Notes: generated from the letters alone by a model not told the origin. A stretch of DNA of 64,000 nucleotides from Achromobacter anxifer (GCF_903652925.1 NZ_CAHLAR010000014.1:62001-126000); one strand, 5' to 3'. Positions 1 to 11,196 are shown, counted from the first letter of the stretch. Numbers and translations: made by a program.

Positions 1-630
1 CTGATCCGCGTACTCGAAGGCGTGCTGCGCCTGGCGCACCCGATCATTCCGTTCATTACGGAAGAGCTGTGGCAGAAGGTGTCCGTGGCGGCCGGCAAGC
101 GCAAGGAAGGCGTCGCGGACAGTGTCAGCGTCCAGCCCTACCCGCAAGCCAACCCGGCCGCGGTCGACACCGCCGCCGAAGCCGACGTGGCCGAACTGAA
201 GGCCCAAGTCGAAGCCGTGCGCGCGTTGCGCGGCGAAATGAACCTGTCGCCGGCTCAGAAGGTGCCGCTGTGCGCCCAGGGCGACGCCCCCACCCTCAGC
301 CGCAACGCGCCCTACCTGGCCGCGCTGGCCAAGCTCAGCCAGGTCGATGTGCTCGACGCCCTGCCCGATGCCGGCGCGCCGGTACAGGTCGTGGGCAACA
401 GCCGCCTGATGCTGCACGTCGAAATCGACGTGGCGGCGGAACGCGTGCGCCTGGACAAGGAAATCGCGCGCCTGGAAGGCGAGATCGCCAAGGCCAACGG
501 CAAGCTGTCGAACGCCAGCTTCGTCGAGCGCGCGCCGGCCGCCGTGGTCGAACAGGAAAAGGCGCGCATGGCGCAGTTCGGCGAAACCCTGCAAAAGGTG
601 CGTGAACAGCGCGCCAAGCTGGGCAACTGA
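1..630 (+). CDS. valS: Valyl-tRNA synthetase, C-terminal part (5' end outside window)
   Basis: The frame is open from base 1, so the gene enters from the left; 209 residues are visible. ValS charges tRNA-Val in the cytoplasm. The first residues ([15 protein letters not shown]) are the end of the class I anticodon-binding domain typical of ValS. From about residue 140 to the end there is a charged stretch ([18 protein letters not shown] and onward) matching the C-terminal tRNA-binding coiled-coil arm of ValS. The catalytic Rossmann domain with HIGH and KMSKS lies outside the window. The gene converges on trmD across a shared terminator. Identity is close to certain. Confidence 0.95.
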   Translation: MIRVLEGVLRLAHPIIPFITEELWQKVSVAAGKRKEGVADSVSVQPYPQANPAAVDTAAEADVAELKAQVEAVRALRGEMNLSPAQKVPLCAQGDAPTLSRNAPYLAALAKLSQVDVLDALPDAGAPVQVVGNSRLMLHVEIDVAAERVRLDKEIARLEGEIAKANGKLSNASFVERAPAAVVEQEKARMAQFGETLQKVREQRAKLGN

Positions 631-654
631 GCCATCCAGCCAGGCTGAAAGCAA

Positions 655-684
655 AAAAACCCCGGACTTGGTTCCGGGGTTTTT
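655..684. terminator. Bidirectional intrinsic terminator between valS and trmD
   Basis: A perfect 12-bp inverted repeat (AAAAACCCCGGA / TCCGGGGTTTTT) surrounds a 6-nt loop. A-tracts on one side and T-tracts on the other let it stop transcripts from both valS (+) and the rpsP-rimM-trmD operon (-). Confidence 0.9.
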
Positions 685-760
685 CTTTGTCCGCCTCGAC
701 GGCGCTGGCCCCGCCTGCGGACACATCAAACGGATGCGGAAGGAATGCCGAGCCGAGGCT

Positions 761-1585
761 TCAGGAGGCCTTGGGCGGCTTGGGCCGGGACGGCCTGCGC
801 CGCTTGACCGGCTCGGGCAAGGGCGTGCCGGCCAGTTCGGCCAGGAAGCGCTCGTCGGCCTGGGTCAACGCCCCTCTGGCGCGGGCCGCCTCGATCAGCT
901 CGGGCCGCCGCGCAGTGGTGAGCTCCAGCGAACGCTCGCGCCGCCAGCGGGCGATGTTCGCGTGGTGCCCGCTAAGCAGGGGCGCCGGCACGGGCTCGCC
1001 TTCGTAGACTTCGGGACGCGTGTAATGCGGGCTGTCCAGCAGGCCGGACAGGGCATCGTTGAACGAGTCCTGCAAGGCCGACTCGCCATCATTGAGCACG
1101 CCGGGCAACAGCCGGACGGCGGCGTCGATCACGGCCAACGCGGCGATTTCACCGCCCGACAACACAAAGTCGCCCAGCGAGATTTCCTGCGTGACGCAGC
1201 GCGCGATAAAGCGCTGGTCCACGCCTTCGTAGCGGCCGCAAATGAGGATGATTCCCTCGCTTGCAGCCAAGGATTCGGCGCCCGCCTGATCGTAGCGCCG
1301 GCCGACCGGAGCCAGCAGCGCGACAGGGGCGCGGCCCAGGCCAAGCGCGGCGCGCGCTTGCTGGGCGGCATTGACGGCGGCTTCCAGAGGCCCCGCCATC
1401 ATCACCATGCCGGGACCGCCGCCATAGGGGCGGTCGTCGACCGTGCGATGCACGTCCTGCGTGAAATCACGAGGATTCCATGCATGCAGGGACCACCGGC
1501 CCTGGGCATGCGCCCGGCCGGTGACACCCAGGTCCCGCACCACCCCGAACATTTCGGGAAAGAGCGTAACGACGTCGATTCGCAT
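761..1585 (-). CDS. trmD: tRNA (guanine37-N1)-methyltransferase
   Basis: TrmD methylates G37 next to the anticodon using S-adenosylmethionine, which prevents +1 frameshifting. The start is typical ([13 protein letters not shown]). The knotted SAM-binding SPOUT core is visible in [25 protein letters not shown] and [20 protein letters not shown]. At 274 residues it is slightly longer than the E. coli enzyme, with a basic proline/arginine-rich tail. I chose the ATG at 1585 over the in-frame TTG one codon upstream because the ATG overlaps the rimM stop by one base (TGATG), which implies translational coupling. It is the last gene of rpsP-rimM-trmD. The usual fourth gene, rplS, is not present before valS. 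Confidence 0.97.
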   Translation of the reverse strand: MRIDVVTLFPEMFGVVRDLGVTGRAHAQGRWSLHAWNPRDFTQDVHRTVDDRPYGGGPGMVMMAGPLEAAVNAAQQARAALGLGRAPVALLAPVGRRYDQAGAESLAASEGIILICGRYEGVDQRFIARCVTQEISLGDFVLSGGEIAALAVIDAAVRLLPGVLNDGESALQDSFNDALSGLLDSPHYTRPEVYEGEPVPAPLLSGHHANIARWRRERSLELTTARRPELIEAARARGALTQADERFLAELAGTPLPEPVKRRRPSRPKPPKAS

Positions 1586-2202
1586 CAAAGATCCGTCGGC
1601 CAGTCGCTGTCTATGCGGCGAGCGGCCAGATCGACGGCGTGTATGTGCGCGCGCACGAACGGAACAAGCATTTCGGCGGGCCGGCCCTTGGCGTTCAGGA
1701 CGGGCTCGGGACCTTCAGCCCCAACCCGTTGGCGCAAGACCCTCAAGACGGCATGAGCGCCGTTATCGAGGACCTCGTCGACCACGCCCAGCAGCGCAGG
1801 CTCACCGTTGGCGCTGGAGTACAACGCGCAACCGATGAGATCGACCCAGTAGTATTCGTCTTCCTCGGGCGCGGGGAACGATCCCCGCGGCGCCTGCACG
1901 GAACAACCGCGCAGGGCTTCGGCCTGATCGCGGTCTGCAATGCCCGCCAGCTGGGCCACCACGGTGGCGCCTTGCGAACGGGCTTGCACGACCTTGTACG
2001 AAACAGGCGCAGACGCGACAACGCCCCGCGCCAATTCAGGCACAGGGCGAGTCAACCACCATTGAGACGCTGAGAGCAGCACTTCGGCATTGGCCGAATG
2101 TGGCTGCACCTTAACCCAGCCTTTCACACCGTAGGCTGCACTGATGCGGCCCAGCTCGATCAAATCCGTCGGCGCCGCGTTGGAGGTTGCGGCATCAGAC
2201 AT
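1585..2202 (-). CDS. rimM: Ribosome maturation factor RimM
   Basis: RimM binds protein S19 and the 30S head during late 16S rRNA processing and 30S assembly. The N-terminal RimM domain begins at [19 protein letters not shown] (about residues 14-32), and the C-terminal PRC barrel contains [13 protein letters not shown] near residue 115. At 205 residues it is longer than E. coli RimM (about 180), with a variable N-terminal extension (residues 1-12) and an insertion before the C-terminus. It lies 87 nt after rpsP and its TGA overlaps the trmD ATG. Confidence 0.95.
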   Translation of the reverse strand: MSDAATSNAAPTDLIELGRISAAYGVKGWVKVQPHSANAEVLLSASQWWLTRPVPELARGVVASAPVSYKVVQARSQGATVVAQLAGIADRDQAEALRGCSVQAPRGSFPAPEEDEYYWVDLIGCALYSSANGEPALLGVVDEVLDNGAHAVLRVLRQRVGAEGPEPVLNAKGRPAEMLVPFVRAHIHAVDLAARRIDSDWPTDL

Positions 2203-2289
2203 GTATCGTGCTCTTGGTAGCTATGAAGCAGCTATGAATGGTAGCTCTTGAGCGCAGTAAAGCTCAGGGCCAGGCTACGACGCGGGCAA

Positions 2290-2550
2290 TTAAGCCGCGG
2301 CGGAAACCTTGGCCGAGTAGTCTTTGACCAGACGCTCGACAGCGGGCGACAGTTGGGCGCCGTTGCTGGTCCAGTGTTGCACGCGATCCAGCGCAATGCG
2401 CAGGCTTTCCGTGCCCTCGGTAGCTACGGGGTTGTAGAAACCCACGCGCTCGATGAAACGGCCGTCGCGACGGTTACGCGAATCGGTGGCCACCAGGTTG
2501 TAAAACGGACGCTTCTTGGACCCACCGCGGGCCAGGCGAATCACCACCAT
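2290..2550 (-). CDS. rpsP: 30S ribosomal protein bS16
   Basis: This 86-residue protein has the full bS16 signature: [20 protein letters not shown], then [17 protein letters not shown]. It binds 16S rRNA early in 30S assembly. It is the first gene of the operon, behind a recognisable promoter. Length and sequence are standard for the family. Confidence 0.98.
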   Translation of the reverse strand: MVVIRLARGGSKKRPFYNLVATDSRNRRDGRFIERVGFYNPVATEGTESLRIALDRVQHWTSNGAQLSPAVERLVKDYSAKVSAAA

Positions 2551-2585
2551 AGGTAATCCCTTGAATTAGTTGTGAAAAACGGGAA

Positions 2586-2615
2586 ATTCTAGCACTTAAA
2601 CGAGCCTGCTGGCAA
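2586..2615 (-). promoter_or_regulatory. Sigma70-type promoter of rpsP-rimM-trmD
   Basis: On the minus strand there is a -35 TTGCCA (2615-2610), an 18-bp spacer and an extended -10 TGCTAGAAT (hexamer TAGAAT at 2591-2586). The start point would lie about 30 nt upstream of the rpsP ATG. Confidence 0.7.
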
Positions 2616-2802
2616 ATCGGAGTGCTGAATCATGCGTAGCGGCGTGATTTGTATCCTAAAACACCACATCCGGGTATTCTACAAATCCGGGCCGGGGCCC
2701 GCCGCACCCCAAAGTGTAGCCGCCCAGCCGTTCTTGTGCCCGTCTTAGTGCGTCAGAACTCAGTGCGTGTGAAGAAAAAACCCGATTGAGGAGATCGGTT
2801 TT

Positions 2803-2892
2803 ATGTCGACCTACGCAAGACCCCGCGCTTCGATCCTCCCGACCGCCTTCCCACGGCGCCGTCACCCAGCCCGTTTCAAGCCATCTCCCTGA
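2803..2892 (+). CDS. Candidate 29-aa leader ORF (uncertain)
   Basis: ATG at 2803 is preceded by GAGGAG at 2788-2793 with 9-nt spacing, which is a good ribosome-binding site in an otherwise non-coding leader. The predicted peptide is arginine- and proline-rich (MSTYARPRASILPTAFPRRR...). It ends at a TGA 79 nt before the next gene. I know of no matching family. It could be a regulatory upstream ORF or chance. Confidence 0.22.
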   Translation: MSTYARPRASILPTAFPRRRHPARFKPSP

Positions 2893-2971
2893 CGGCGGCC
2901 ACACCGCTCGTTGCAGCCCCCTTTTTCCTGCGTATTTCCCCCAACTTCCTCTAACCGGAGGGTGTACCACC

Positions 2972-3553
2972 ATGAAGAACCAGAAATCAGTCTTCGCCCC
3001 TGTTGCGCGCCTGGCCCTGGCAGGCTTGCTGGCGGGCACACTGGCCATGCCACTTGCGGCATCGGCCCGCGTCGTCGGCGCCGCGCTGACGACCGCCACC
3101 GGCAAGGTCACCGCTGTGGATCCGGCCACCCGGACCATCACGTTGCAGGGTGAAAACGGCAATACGGTGAACGTCCAGGCCGGCCCCGATATCCGCAACT
3201 TCCAGCAGATCAAGCCCGGCGACACGCTGACGCTGGACTATTACGAGTCGGTGGCGATCGATGTGCGCCCGGCCGGATCCGGCGCTCCCGAAGTCAAGAC
3301 CGAATCCACCGCCACCCGCAGCGCCAAGGGCGCCATGCCTGCCGGTGCTGCCGGGCGCCAGACCACGATCACCGCCGAGATCTGGCACATCAACAAGAGC
3401 GCCAACCTGGTTACCTTGAAGGGTCCGCAAGGCGGCATGCGCACCATCCAGGTACAGGATCCGGCGCTGCAGGCCCGGCTCCAGCAACTGAAGGAAGGCG
3501 ATCTGGTGGATTTCACCATCACCCAGGCAGTCGCAGCCGCCATCCACAAATAA
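2972..3553 (+). CDS. Secreted protein of unknown function with duplicated beta-rich domain
   Basis: The protein has 193 residues. A Sec signal peptide covers about residues 1-32 (basic start, hydrophobic core, AASA cleavage region), so it should be periplasmic or exported. The mature part holds two related segments, residues 42-96 and 132-190. Each reads roughly as ITL or VTL strand, G.-G, V.V strand, then a KxGD turn (KPGDTLTLDY; KEGDLVDFTI). A linker rich in Ala, Thr and Ser joins them. This resembles small OB-like repeat proteins such as DUF5666, but I am not sure of the family. I chose ATG 2972 rather than the longer upstream frame because it has a strong GGAGGG site 8-10 nt upstream and begins the signal peptide. 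It is a single-gene unit ending at a strong terminator. Confidence 0.8.
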   Translation: MKNQKSVFAPVARLALAGLLAGTLAMPLAASARVVGAALTTATGKVTAVDPATRTITLQGENGNTVNVQAGPDIRNFQQIKPGDTLTLDYYESVAIDVRPAGSGAPEVKTESTATRSAKGAMPAGAAGRQTTITAEIWHINKSANLVTLKGPQGGMRTIQVQDPALQARLQQLKEGDLVDFTITQAVAAAIHK

Positions 3554-3566
3554 GCGACGGCCCGGC

Positions 3567-3603
3567 AATGCAAAAGGCCCGCCATAGGCGGGCCTTTTGC
3601 ATT
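3567..3603. terminator. Strong bidirectional terminator
   Basis: A 17-bp perfect inverted repeat (AATGCAAAAGGCCCGCC and its complement) surrounds a 3-nt loop. It lies between converging genes that end at 3553 (+) and 3625 (-). Confidence 0.88.
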
Positions 3604-3624
3604 TCGGCGCGGCCGGTGGACCGG

Positions 3625-3893
3625 TCAGCGCCGCCGCAGGAAATGCACCCCGCGGCCGTCGACTTCTTGTTGCGCGACCAGCACGTTGCCGGTCTGGCGG
3701 GAGAAAGCCTGGAAGTCGCGGATCGCGTTGCGATCCGTGGTGATGACGCGTAGCACCTCGCCGCTGGCCATCTGCGCCAATGCCTTCTTGGCGCGCAGGA
3801 TAGGCAAGGGGCAGGTCAGGCCGCTGGCATCGACCTCCTGCTCGAAGGACGGCGCCTGGGCGCCACCCTCAAGGCTGGTATCCGCGCCACTCA

Positions 3894-3894
<1 letters not shown>
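3625..3894 (-). CDS. TusA/SirA-family sulfur carrier protein
   Basis: This is an 89-residue protein with the family's CPxP signature (GLTCPLPILRAKKAL). The cysteine carries persulfide sulfur in TusA, which feeds tRNA thiolation and other sulfur relays. The rest follows the TusA fold (two-layer alpha/beta, LRVITTD, a helix, then a C-terminal strand). I chose ATG 3894 because it overlaps the alaS TGA by one base (TGATG); the longer frame to 3915 would lie inside alaS. Whether it is the true TusA or a paralogue cannot be told from sequence alone. Coupling to alaS suggests a tRNA-related role, but that is inference. Confidence 0.85.
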
Positions 3895-6518
<2,624 letters not shown>

Positions 6519-6550
6519 CGTGGATGAAGCAGAATTTAGGCGAATTTTTG

Positions 6551-6575
6551 ATTATAGAGGGTTGGCGCCCCCCCC
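6551..6575 (-). promoter_or_regulatory. alaS promoter region: consensus -10 plus 8-bp C/G homopolymer
   Basis: The minus strand carries a perfect TATAAT at 6556-6551, about 33 nt upstream of the alaS ATG. A run of eight C (eight G on the minus strand) at 6568-6575 sits where the -10/-35 spacer ends. No good -35 is visible. Confidence 0.55.
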
Positions 6576-6599
6576 GGGGAAGGAGACCCCGCCGCGGCT

Positions 6600-7670
6600 T
6601 CAGCGGACGCAGACGTAGCCGGTTGTCCAGCCTTCCGTCTCGGTCCATTTACCGCCTGCCGAGACGATCACGGCCGCGTATCCGGCGGGGCACGAGCAAG
6701 CGCCAGTACGGGGATTCGCCGTGGATATTCCGCTGTAATGGTAACAACCCAGGGGAGAGTTCAGGCTATATGCCCCGCCGAAGCCGCCGCTTGCCGGCCC
6801 CCAGACCTGGGACTGGCATGTCAACAGTTCTCCCTGCTCCGAAGTAGCCATGGCGCCGTTGGCCAGGCCGCAGGGCTGCCCCGCGCCTGCGCGGGCGCCC
6901 ACGCTGAGATATGAACCGACCTGCGCCGAAGACGCGACTGTCAGCTCGCCCTGCAGTTGCGGATCCCGCGTGTCCCGGATCTTGACGTAGCGGTCCATGT
7001 CCGGCGCCGCGGCGCCGGCTCCGGCCCACAAGGCGAGCGTACCCGGCGCATAGGCTGTCCCGCCCGGCGCAAGGGGATTGGTGAAACTGAACGCCGCGCC
7101 GCGCGCCAGGCTTGGCGCCGTCGGCCATACCGCTCCGCCATAGCCGCCAGCGGCATCGATGACGGCTGCGATCCCGGTCAGGTCTACAGATTGCGTCCCT
7201 TTTTTCATCAGCGGCGTGGAGCTATACACCAGCCCGTCCATGCGACAGCGTTCGCCCGGACATGCAGGCGAGCGGACGATCCGGATCTGCGCGGAGAAGC
7301 CCATGGCGGAACGATCGGGAAAATCGGCGGGCAGCAGCCCCAGGCCACGCAACTCGCCCACGGCGGGCGCAAGAGGGTCCGCGAACAGCAGAACGCCGTC
7401 CTCGCCGCGCGGCGCCTCCCCCGTGGCGAGGATGGCGGAATGGCGCGCCAGCACCTCAACCACCGCCAGGCGGATCTGGGTCAGCCACACCCCCGTCGAA
7501 CGCGCCGCGGCGTCTTCGATCCGCTGCACCATCTGGCCGGATGCCCAGATCGCGGTCATGGCGCTCAAGGCCAGCGCCACCGTCAGGCCCGGCAAGGTGT
7601 ACCCGTGCTGCCCTGGTCGAGCAAGAAATGTTCGCAGCGATGCCATCATGAAACGCCCCGGCCGGTTCAT
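6600..7670 (-). CDS. pilV: PilV-like minor pilin / tip adhesin of a type IVb pilus
   Basis: The protein has 356 residues. The N-terminus has a prepilin-like processing region (QHGYTLPGLTVALALSA), with glycine before a hydrophobic helix, but it lacks the usual Glu at mature position 5. The rest resembles the constant region of R64 shufflon PilV: MGFSAQIRIV, WAGAGAAAPDMDRYVKIRD, then a receptor-binding-like cysteine-rich tail (GCYHYSGIS, CSCPAGYAAV, GWTTGYVCVR). In R64, PilV is the tip adhesin that recognises recipient LPS. ATG 7670 overlaps the pilS stop (ATGA). It is the last gene of the pil operon. No alternative C-terminal segments, inverted repeats or recombinase follow it, so the tip is fixed. 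Confidence 0.82.
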   Translation of the reverse strand: MNRPGRFMMASLRTFLARPGQHGYTLPGLTVALALSAMTAIWASGQMVQRIEDAAARSTGVWLTQIRLAVVEVLARHSAILATGEAPRGEDGVLLFADPLAPAVGELRGLGLLPADFPDRSAMGFSAQIRIVRSPACPGERCRMDGLVYSSTPLMKKGTQSVDLTGIAAVIDAAGGYGGAVWPTAPSLARGAAFSFTNPLAPGGTAYAPGTLALWAGAGAAAPDMDRYVKIRDTRDPQLQGELTVASSAQVGSYLSVGARAGAGQPCGLANGAMATSEQGELLTCQSQVWGPASGGFGGAYSLNSPLGCYHYSGISTANPRTGACSCPAGYAAVIVSAGGKWTETEGWTTGYVCVR

Positions 7671-8287
7671 TTTGCGACGAACACGAAGGTATTGACGTCG
7701 CCCGAGTTGCATTGGGCCTGGGCCTGGGCCGCCCGATAAGGCACGCTGGGCGTCGCGAACGCATCCTTCACGACCCTGAGGCCGCCTCCCCCTCCCCCGA
7801 TCGAAATGGTTTCGGACATCCGTTGCAGCACCGAAGCCAGCGCCGGGCAGGCGGCATGGCTGACGTTGGTCAGCGTGATGGAAAACGCCGAGCCCTGCCC
7901 CGCGCTGCCGAACGACGTCGCGGCCACCTGCACCACGCCATTGCCGCCCACGCCGCTGCCGCCCAACCCATGGGCGACGCTGGCCGCGTTTCCTGAACCC
8001 TGGATGGCCAGGACGCTGGACTCGCGCAAGGCGTTGGCCATGGCGCCTGTGTCCAGGCCGGCATAGGGCGTAACCCCGCCGCCCTGCGCATTGGTCTTCA
8101 TGCTGGCGATGAAGCGCTGCAATTCCTCGCCCACCTTGGGCACTTTGTTTTCGATCACGTAAGCGCCTATCGCCGGTATGCCGACGATCGCGATCAGCAA
8201 GACGATGGCGGTGACGATGGACACTTCCATCAACGAAAAACCCCGCTGCCAGGCTGCGCGGGATGGGTATGCGTGGACATGGAGCAT
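7667..8287 (-). CDS. pilS: Type IVb major prepilin, PilS-like
   Basis: A 206-residue prepilin. The signal is a long basic leader ending QRG, followed by FSLMEVSIVTAIVLLIAIVG. This gives Gly at -1, Glu at +5 and a hydrophobic alpha-1 helix, the substrate of a prepilin peptidase. The body resembles PilS of R64 and the TcpA/BfpA class, with two late cysteines (HAACPAL; QAQCNSGD) able to form the D-region disulfide. The ATG at 8287 has GAGGAAAG 5 nt upstream, so the longer frame was rejected. It follows pilR by 61 nt and overlaps pilV. Confidence 0.88.
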   Translation of the reverse strand: MLHVHAYPSRAAWQRGFSLMEVSIVTAIVLLIAIVGIPAIGAYVIENKVPKVGEELQRFIASMKTNAQGGGVTPYAGLDTGAMANALRESSVLAIQGSGNAASVAHGLGGSGVGGNGVVQVAATSFGSAGQGSAFSITLTNVSHAACPALASVLQRMSETISIGGGGGGLRVVKDAFATPSVPYRAAQAQAQCNSGDVNTFVFVAK

Positions 8288-8348
8288 GATTGCTTTCCTC
8301 GTGAAATGAAGCGTGCGCGCGGAGTTGCGCCGCACGCACGGCGCCACC

Positions 8349-9482
8349 CTATTGGCTGGCATAGAAATTGGTCAGGCCCTGGCGCAATTCGTCGATCGCG
8401 CCGTAATGCCACAGCGTTATGCCCAGCACGGCCGCCACGGACGCAAGCAACAGGGACCAGCGCAATGCGGACGCCTGACGCCGCACCCGCGCCAGCAGGC
8501 TCAGCTCGATGCGCTGGCGCACCTGCGCAAGTCCCGCCTCCATGCCCAGGGCGTCCATCATGTCGGCCATGTACCACCAGGTATCCTGGTCGAGCAGGCC
8601 GGTGCCGAAGATATCGGGCCCTGTCTGGCCAGCGTCGATCCGGCCCAGCATGTCCAGCAGATGCCCGTGCAGCCATGGAGCGGCATGCCGCGCCTGCACG
8701 GCCAGGGCGCGCCGCAAGCGGGTATCGGCCGCGCCGTGCTGCCTGACCAGCACAGCCAGCAGGGCAAGAAATCGGATGGCCTGGAAATCCCGGTGGAGCC
8801 GCCACAGCAGCCAGCGGTCGAGCCGCGCCCGCAGCGCACCGGTGTACTGCGGCAGCGACCACAGGCTCAGCCAGGCCAGCCCCAGCAACAGCACCAGCCA
8901 TAAGACAAGCCACTGCCGCAGCCCCTGCGCCAGCGCAAACAGGGCGCGGGTCAACCGGCCATAGTCTTCCGCGGGTACCGCCTGGAACACCTGCTGCAAA
9001 CGCGGCACGCTGAAATAGGGAATCGCGCACAGCAAGGCAAAGGCCACGGCGGCGGCGGCCACGCCCGCGGCGGCCGCCGAAACCAGCGCCAGCCACGCGT
9101 CCCCGGCCAGGCGCACGGCGCGCGCCAGGTCGCGCAGCGCCGCCGGCAAATCGCCGCCCTCTTCCTGCACGCAGACCAACAGCAGGCATTCGCTGGATGG
9201 CAAGGTGTCCGACCAGGCCGCGCCCAGATCGCCGCCGGCCTCCAGATAGGCATCCGCCCAGTGCCTGGACAAGCGGCCGCGAACGGTATCGGGTCCGTAG
9301 CGCCGCGCGTCGTCCTCAAAGACGTCGCGCAGGTTCTTGCGCCCTTGGGTCCCTTCGACCAAATCCGCCAGATATTCGTAATAGTCAGCGCGCCCCCGGC
9401 GAAAGCGCCAAGCATCCAGGCGCAGCAGCGCACGGCCGCCGGATCCGCGCCAGGACGACTCCCACAAAGCCGGCTCAGCCAT
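8349..9482 (-). CDS. pilR: Inner-membrane platform protein, PilR-like (GspF family)
   Basis: The protein has 377 residues. It has the GspF/PilC arrangement of two cytoplasmic helical repeats and three or four membrane segments: near residues 132-152 (alanine-rich), 192-215 (LVLWLVLLLGLAWLSLW) and 342-360 (WSLLLASVAAVLGITLW). GspF proteins anchor the assembly ATPase and lift pilins from the membrane. Here R64 nomenclature is used, so PilR is not the two-component regulator of type IVa systems. The start overlaps the pilQ stop by 8 nt, and the spacing to pilS is 61 nt. Confidence 0.85.
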   Translation of the reverse strand: MAEPALWESSWRGSGGRALLRLDAWRFRRGRADYYEYLADLVEGTQGRKNLRDVFEDDARRYGPDTVRGRLSRHWADAYLEAGGDLGAAWSDTLPSSECLLLVCVQEEGGDLPAALRDLARAVRLAGDAWLALVSAAAAGVAAAAVAFALLCAIPYFSVPRLQQVFQAVPAEDYGRLTRALFALAQGLRQWLVLWLVLLLGLAWLSLWSLPQYTGALRARLDRWLLWRLHRDFQAIRFLALLAVLVRQHGAADTRLRRALAVQARHAAPWLHGHLLDMLGRIDAGQTGPDIFGTGLLDQDTWWYMADMMDALGMEAGLAQVRQRIELSLLARVRRQASALRWSLLLASVAAVLGITLWHYGAIDELRQGLTNFYASQ

Positions 9483-11196
9483 GAGTGCCCTCGCCTAGCC
9501 CGGCGCCCCGCCCTGGCAACGCCGCCGGCAGATCGAAGCGGCGCAGCAAGGAGCGCGGATCGATCTCTCCGCGGCTGACCTTGTACAGCGCGCAATCCAG
9601 CGCCTGCGCGCCGCGCGCGGCCTCGCTGCGCCAGCCCCCCGGACCAGCCGCCTGGGACTGCTGCTTCAGCATGACGTTGTCACGCGCGCGCACCCGCTCC
9701 AGGAAGCCGTCCGCGCTTTCAGGCTCCACCATCTCGGCCGCGACACTGCGGCCCGCCGTTCCATTCAGTTCCGGCAGTTGCGGCCGCCGGCAAGCGGGGC
9801 ACCCAGCCGCATTCCTGACCTTGAGCGTGGCAGTTTCCAGCAGGTACTCCTGCTCCATCCGCCGCAACCAGGCTTGCCAATCGACCTCCGTCTGGGCCTT
9901 TGCTCGTCCGGACCACAGACTGTCGGCAGGCAAGGCGCAATGCGGGCACAGGCGCGGCAACAGGGTCTGGTAGACGAGCAGCTTGAGGACGCCGGGCGTC
10001 GCCAGGAAATCGCGCGACACGCCGATCGCGTCGGACGCCAGGCGTTCGGGAATCAACACGGCGCTGGCGGCGTGGGTCGTGGTGTACAGGCTGACGCCCG
10101 AGCCGGCCAGGTCCATGAACGCGCGTCCGGTATCGACGTCCCGGATTTCGCCGATGAGCAGATCGTTCATCGCGGAGCGCTTGATGGTCTTGAGCTTGGC
10201 GTCGAACGCCGGCCAGGCCGACTCGGCCAGCGCACCGCCCAGCGTGTTCTGCAAGGCATTGTCGATGACGTATTCGACCGGGTCCTCCAGCGTGATGATC
10301 TTGCGGCTGGGCGCGATGCCGCGCATCAGCGTCGCGATGGTGGTCGACTTGCCGGAACCGACCACCCCCGCCAGCACGATGGCGCCGCCCTCGCGTTCAC
10401 GCGCCCGCATCAGCGTTTCAACCTGCGCGGGCAGATAGCCCAGCGCGATCAGGTCGGCATCGGCGCTTGCGTCCAGCCGCAAGATGCGCAGGCAGACGGA
10501 AGGCCCGGCGTCGGTCGCCAAGGACGCCCAGCGCAGCACGATGGGCGCGCCGTCTACGTCTAGCGCGATGCGCCCCTGCTGTTCCAGCGCCGGGTCGAAC
10601 ACCGCGCCGTTGCCGCCCCTGACATCCATCCAGGCCACCGCCAGGACTTCCAGCAATGTTGCGTTGGACAGACCGGTGAAGCGTCCGGCGCCAACATATT
10701 CGCCGCCTATGGTGTAGCGGATGTCGCAGGCTGCGCGCCGCCGGTTGACGTTGATGTGCACGTCGCTCGCCCCCTGCGCCACGCCCCAGCGCACGATGTC
10801 CAGGAACAACGCGGCCAGGGCCGAGGCGCGCTCTTCCTGGCGCTCGCGGCCGCGCCGCTCCAGCCGGGGCGCGACCCATTGGCCTCGCGCGATCATCAGC
10901 AGCAAGGGCGCCGGCAACTGATAGCGCGGCACCTGCGCCAAGCGGTATCCCTGCGCCTTCACCATGCGTTCGACCTCGTCGATCTGGTCCCCCAGCGTGT
11001 AGTCCTGCACCGCGAACACGGCGACCTCGCCGCTTTCGAGCAGCACGGGACACAGCCTGCCCGCCAGCGCGGCGAGGTCGAAGTCGCGCCCCAAGGCCCG
11101 GGCGACGGCGGGTTGCAGGTGGGCGACGTCTTCGGGCGTGCGCAGTTCGGGCGCGCGCCACGCCGCCGGGACGGGCAACAAGACAGGCTTGGTCAT
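9475..11196 (-). CDS. pilQ: Pilus assembly ATPase, PilQ-like (GspE family)
   Basis: The protein has 573 residues. The secretion ATPase core shows a Walker A GVVGSGKST near residue 285, an Asp-box/Walker B region (LLIGEIRD) and a His box (TTTHAAS). After it come two CxxC pairs (CPHC and CPAC), the zinc finger seen in GspE/PilB-type ATPases. It should power pilin polymerisation at the cytoplasmic face. R64 nomenclature applies; it is unrelated to the PilQ secretin of type IVa pili. ATG 11196 overlaps the pilP stop (ATGA), which fixes the start within a much longer open frame. Confidence 0.9.
   Translation of the reverse strand: MTKPVLLPVPAAWRAPELRTPEDVAHLQPAVARALGRDFDLAALAGRLCPVLLESGEVAVFAVQDYTLGDQIDEVERMVKAQGYRLAQVPRYQLPAPLLLMIARGQWVAPRLERRGRERQEERASALAALFLDIVRWGVAQGASDVHINVNRRRAACDIRYTIGGEYVGAGRFTGLSNATLLEVLAVAWMDVRGGNGAVFDPALEQQGRIALDVDGAPIVLRWASLATDAGPSVCLRILRLDASADADLIALGYLPAQVETLMRAREREGGAIVLAGVVGSGKSTTIATLMRGIAPSRKIITLEDPVEYVIDNALQNTLGGALAESAWPAFDAKLKTIKRSAMNDLLIGEIRDVDTGRAFMDLAGSGVSLYTTTHAASAVLIPERLASDAIGVSRDFLATPGVLKLLVYQTLLPRLCPHCALPADSLWSGRAKAQTEVDWQAWLRRMEQEYLLETATLKVRNAAGCPACRRPQLPELNGTAGRSVAAEMVEPESADGFLERVRARDNVMLKQQSQAAGPGGWRSEAARGAQALDCALYKVSRGEIDPRSLLRRFDLPAALPGRGAGLGEGTHG

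Larger units (their letters stand above)
2551..2971. other. 421-bp divergent intergenic region, rpsP / secreted protein
   Basis: This region holds the rpsP promoter on the minus strand. On the plus strand it holds a terminator-like imperfect hairpin near 2777-2803 (an A-rich CCCGAT arm pairing with ATCGG followed by Ts) and a short candidate leader ORF. I see no longer gene that can be supported. Confidence 0.6.

Noticed and set aside
6600-7000. Shufflon or site-specific recombination sites at the 3' end of pilV
   Set aside because: No short inverted repeats flanking alternative reading frames and no recombinase gene; alaS begins right after.
6600-8339. A 579-codon frame that could be read as one long PilV
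   Set aside because: The N-terminal 223 codons overlap pilS in another frame and carry no pilin signal; the ATGA junction at 7670 marks the true start.
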